A stretch of 64,000 bases of DNA, from assembly GCA_037445115.1 (NCBI GenBank), contig JBBILC010000004.1, forward strand, positions 15,980 to 79,979. Reading direction: 5' to 3'. Each line of letters starts with the position of its first letter. Position 1 is the first letter of the stretch. The translations under genes and the position numbers were made by a program. Shown here in pieces: positions 62,207 to 64,000 of the stretch. Source of the stretch: Trichothermofontia sp037445115. Its GTDB lineage: Bacteria > Cyanobacteriota > Cyanobacteriia > B231. Below the pieces are notes generated by a model, which made no database searches, was not told the origin of the DNA, and saw only the letters and a program-made list of their open reading frames with translations.

Positions 62207-63280
62207 CTATTGAATTGCTGTAAAGACTGTGGGTTGAATACAGGTTAGTCCGATTTCTGACTCATACCGATTGACACGATCGAAAAGACGGCGAACGACA
62301 GATTCCAATACTGAAACGTTATACCCCATCAATGGCTGGGGACGATCACCACCATCCAAACTAGGGGTAAGTTTTGTCTGTAATAACCCACGCTCCACTT
62401 CTTTTATGGACTCAATGCCTAAGGCAGAAAGGGCTGGTTTCGCTACCTCGCGACCATAAATGCCAGGGCTAAAGAGGTGTGATTTATAGAGGACTTTAAT
62501 AAATGCGTCATAGTTCGGTACAAGGCTCGCTGCTGGCATCACAAAGTTACGGAGAACGGTGACCAGAGCTTGCAATGACTCCTCAGGAAAGTAGTACAAA
62601 TGAACACGGGATAGGGCCAGGAAGAATCCGTAATGGGCGGCTTCATCGACCGCAATCGTAGAGATGGCTCTGGCAAGTACGAGATCAGGAGTGCTGCATC
62701 CGGCCTTGTTGGTGCTTCCCTGGCGCACTAGAGAGGCTGTCTTGAGATAGATCAACTGTGTTGCCCGTTCCTGGAATAAGGTATATAAAAGCATTTCCAT
62801 TGGGGTATCAAAGGGTGCTTTCCAGGCATTTGCCCGGAGTTCACAAGTGTATTGTTCTAATTGTTCGGGAGTCCGCGCTCGACTGAAGAGCAGCACATTC
62901 CGCCACAAGTCTGAATGCTTTTCCTCTTCGGCCCCCCAACGGAGTTGGAAGTGGGATCGCCCGTAATTCGATCGCGCCAACTGGGTCAGTTCAGCCGTGT
63001 AATCTGGAACATACTGTTCGACGGCATAGAATCCTTCGATAATATCCAGCAGCCAACCATCATGATCCTGCCGCAATCGCTGCCAATCAAAGCTGCGGTC
63101 AGGGTTCCAGTTACGAACTTTTTGGGATAGGCTTGTGTACCACCGATAGAGCGAATGGCAATACTGCCCAACCAGTTGTTGACGTGCTTTCCGGCTCAAT
63201 AGAATGCGACTCGAGGCTCCGACGGCATCCGAAACACCTTTAGGAAGTCCCAGAAGTCGTTCGTCTTGCGGTATGTGCAT
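62207..63280 (-). CDS. Acyl-ACP desaturase-like diiron protein
   Basis: A 357-residue ferritin-like protein of the soluble fatty-acid desaturase family, best known from plant stearoyl-ACP desaturase. Matching iron motifs are YAVEQYVPDY (first Glu), WGAEEEKHSDL (E-E-x-x-H), LYTLFQERATQLIYLKTA (nearly identical to the plant FQERAT segment) and IAVDEAAHYGFFLAL (D-E-x-x-H). All six ligands therefore seem intact. These enzymes use ferredoxin and O2 to put a double bond in an acyl-ACP chain. Cyanobacteria normally use membrane desaturases, so its role is unclear, perhaps in a special lipid. ATG 63280 is preferred over a GTG at 63289. It lies about 70 bp after an unknown gene. Confidence 0.82.
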   Translation of the reverse strand: MHIPQDERLLGLPKGVSDAVGASSRILLSRKARQQLVGQYCHSLYRWYTSLSQKVRNWNPDRSFDWQRLRQDHDGWLLDIIEGFYAVEQYVPDYTAELTQLARSNYGRSHFQLRWGAEEEKHSDLWRNVLLFSRARTPEQLEQYTCELRANAWKAPFDTPMEMLLYTLFQERATQLIYLKTASLVRQGSTNKAGCSTPDLVLARAISTIAVDEAAHYGFFLALSRVHLYYFPEESLQALVTVLRNFVMPAASLVPNYDAFIKVLYKSHLFSPGIYGREVAKPALSALGIESIKEVERGLLQTKLTPSLDGGDRPQPLMGYNVSVLESVVRRLFDRVNRYESEIGLTCIQPTVFTAIQ

Positions 63281-63348
63281 CTCCACCACCTACTAGAAAC
63301 TAAATACAAGTTGAAGCTGACTTAAGGGAAGTATTGAAGGACAGTCCC

Positions 63349-63900
63349 CTAAGCAACATACCTGGCTAAAGTTGAGGAACTTGCAGTGATTAAAAACTCA
63401 CGCTGACATTTCATGTTCTGACTCAGGTTGAGATAATCAAATAAACTTGTCAGTAATCCATAACGCATTTGCGCAGCAGCACTAGCTAAGCCACTGTGAG
63501 CAAGCTGGTGCATTCGATTCATGTATGCGTCGTACCGCGATCGCGCTAAGACTGCCCAAACTGTTTCCTGATCCCACAAAGATTGATAATCAACCTGGGG
63601 CCGATTTTGCTGTTGCATCATCCAGTTATAGGCAGCCACATCTTCAGAAAAGATAGGACGTTGATCAAAAAAGGCAAGGGTCAGGTGCTCTGCAAATTCT
63701 CTGGAGTTCATTTCCTGAGCTAAAAGGGGGGCGCTAAAACGTAGAACATTAATTCCTTGTAGATTCAGGAGTCCTTCTTTAACCAGAGCAACATCGTCTC
63801 CTGGCTGCTTACCCAAAACATCTCGTCGAGCACGATAATACTCGCCTGGGTAATGGCTGAAGTGATTTTGCACCACCACAAACTGCACTTGTTCAGTCAA
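63349..63900 (-). CDS. Hypothetical protein, N-terminus uncertain
   Basis: A 183-residue protein read from a TTG at 63900. The open frame continues upstream to about 63957 without an ATG, and those codons (LLPKLLLENSNYHTLREL) look like real protein, so the gene is either 5'-truncated or uses a rare start. It is helical, with VQFVVVQNHFSHYPGEYY, FDQRPIFSEDVAAYNWMM and a histidine in MHQLAHSG. It does not match a family I can name with confidence; a helical-bundle oxygenase or TenA-like fold is a weak guess. It precedes the desaturase-like gene on the same strand, probably in one operon. Base composition is more AT-rich than most of the window. Confidence 0.6.
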   Translation of the reverse strand: MTEQVQFVVVQNHFSHYPGEYYRARRDVLGKQPGDDVALVKEGLLNLQGINVLRFSAPLLAQEMNSREFAEHLTLAFFDQRPIFSEDVAAYNWMMQQQNRPQVDYQSLWDQETVWAVLARSRYDAYMNRMHQLAHSGLASAAAQMRYGLLTSLFDYLNLSQNMKCQREFLITASSSTLARYVA

Positions 63901-64000
63901 TTCTCGAAGGGTATGATAATTACTATTTTCCAGGAGAAGCTTGGGTAGCAGAAGTGTTGAATCTTAAGATTTTATTTTCTAAAAATAGACACACTAATCC

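Overview
The window is cyanobacterial chromosome. Direct signs are many copies of the HIP1 octamer GCGATCGC, genes for chlorophyll synthesis (acsF), a 56-residue high-light-inducible chlorophyll-binding protein, phylloquinone synthesis (menF, menD, menC), a PilH/I/J/L-type chemosensory operon, and cyanobacterial protein families such as a CHASE2 kinase, Uma2 nuclease, a zinc-ribbon PP2C phosphatase and an NTT-HEAT fusion. By eye GC is well above 50%. No rRNA, tRNA, CRISPR array, transposase or prophage was found. A filamentous, Leptolyngbya-like genome is a guess only.

Layout. 0-6.6 kb: a partial zinc-ribbon gene, an isochorismatase-like hydrolase, a c-di-AMP (ydaO-type) riboswitch ahead of an ArsB/NhaD-like permease that is interrupted by a +1 frameshift, a GT39 glycosyltransferase, and the rpsP-KH-phoH gene string on the minus strand. 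7-17.3 kb: a peptidoglycan-binding protein, a nitronate monooxygenase-like flavoprotein, obgE, gamma-glutamyltransferase, a TerC protein, menF and menD. 17.5-27.3 kb: a four-gene chemosensory operon (CheY, CheW, MCP, giant CheA) that probably controls type IV pilus motility. 27.4-38.1 kb: rseP, nth, a TonB-like protein, a sensor-less histidine kinase with a REC-AlbA_2 response regulator, menC, a conserved unknown protein, a zinc dehydrogenase, a hexapeptide acetyltransferase and acsF. 38.2-49.3 kb: an Rpn-like nuclease relic, pnp overlapping tail to tail with a PP2C phosphatase, a TPR protein coupled to msrP, a large repeat protein, an HLIP and a small membrane protein. 49.7-64 kb: a GHL10-type hydrolase split by a frame change, ychF, the NTT-HEAT protein, a Uma2 nuclease, a CHASE2 kinase, an 850-bp gap, a zinc-ribbon/DUF39 gene pair and, at the AT-richer right edge, an acyl-ACP-desaturase-like diiron protein beside an unknown gene.

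Most interesting: an identical 16-bp palindrome (ATAACTGTTTAGTTAT) at the same promoter position upstream of both acsF and the nitronate monooxygenase-like gene, about 29 kb apart; a c-di-AMP riboswitch leading into a permease whose frames join at CTT-TGA, the same slippery motif as in prfB; a small dispersed repeat inserted in frame in menC, with a sister copy in an intergenic region; a two-gene HK/REC-AlbA_2 module that resembles a conflict or signalling system; and the soluble desaturase-like operon at the right edge.
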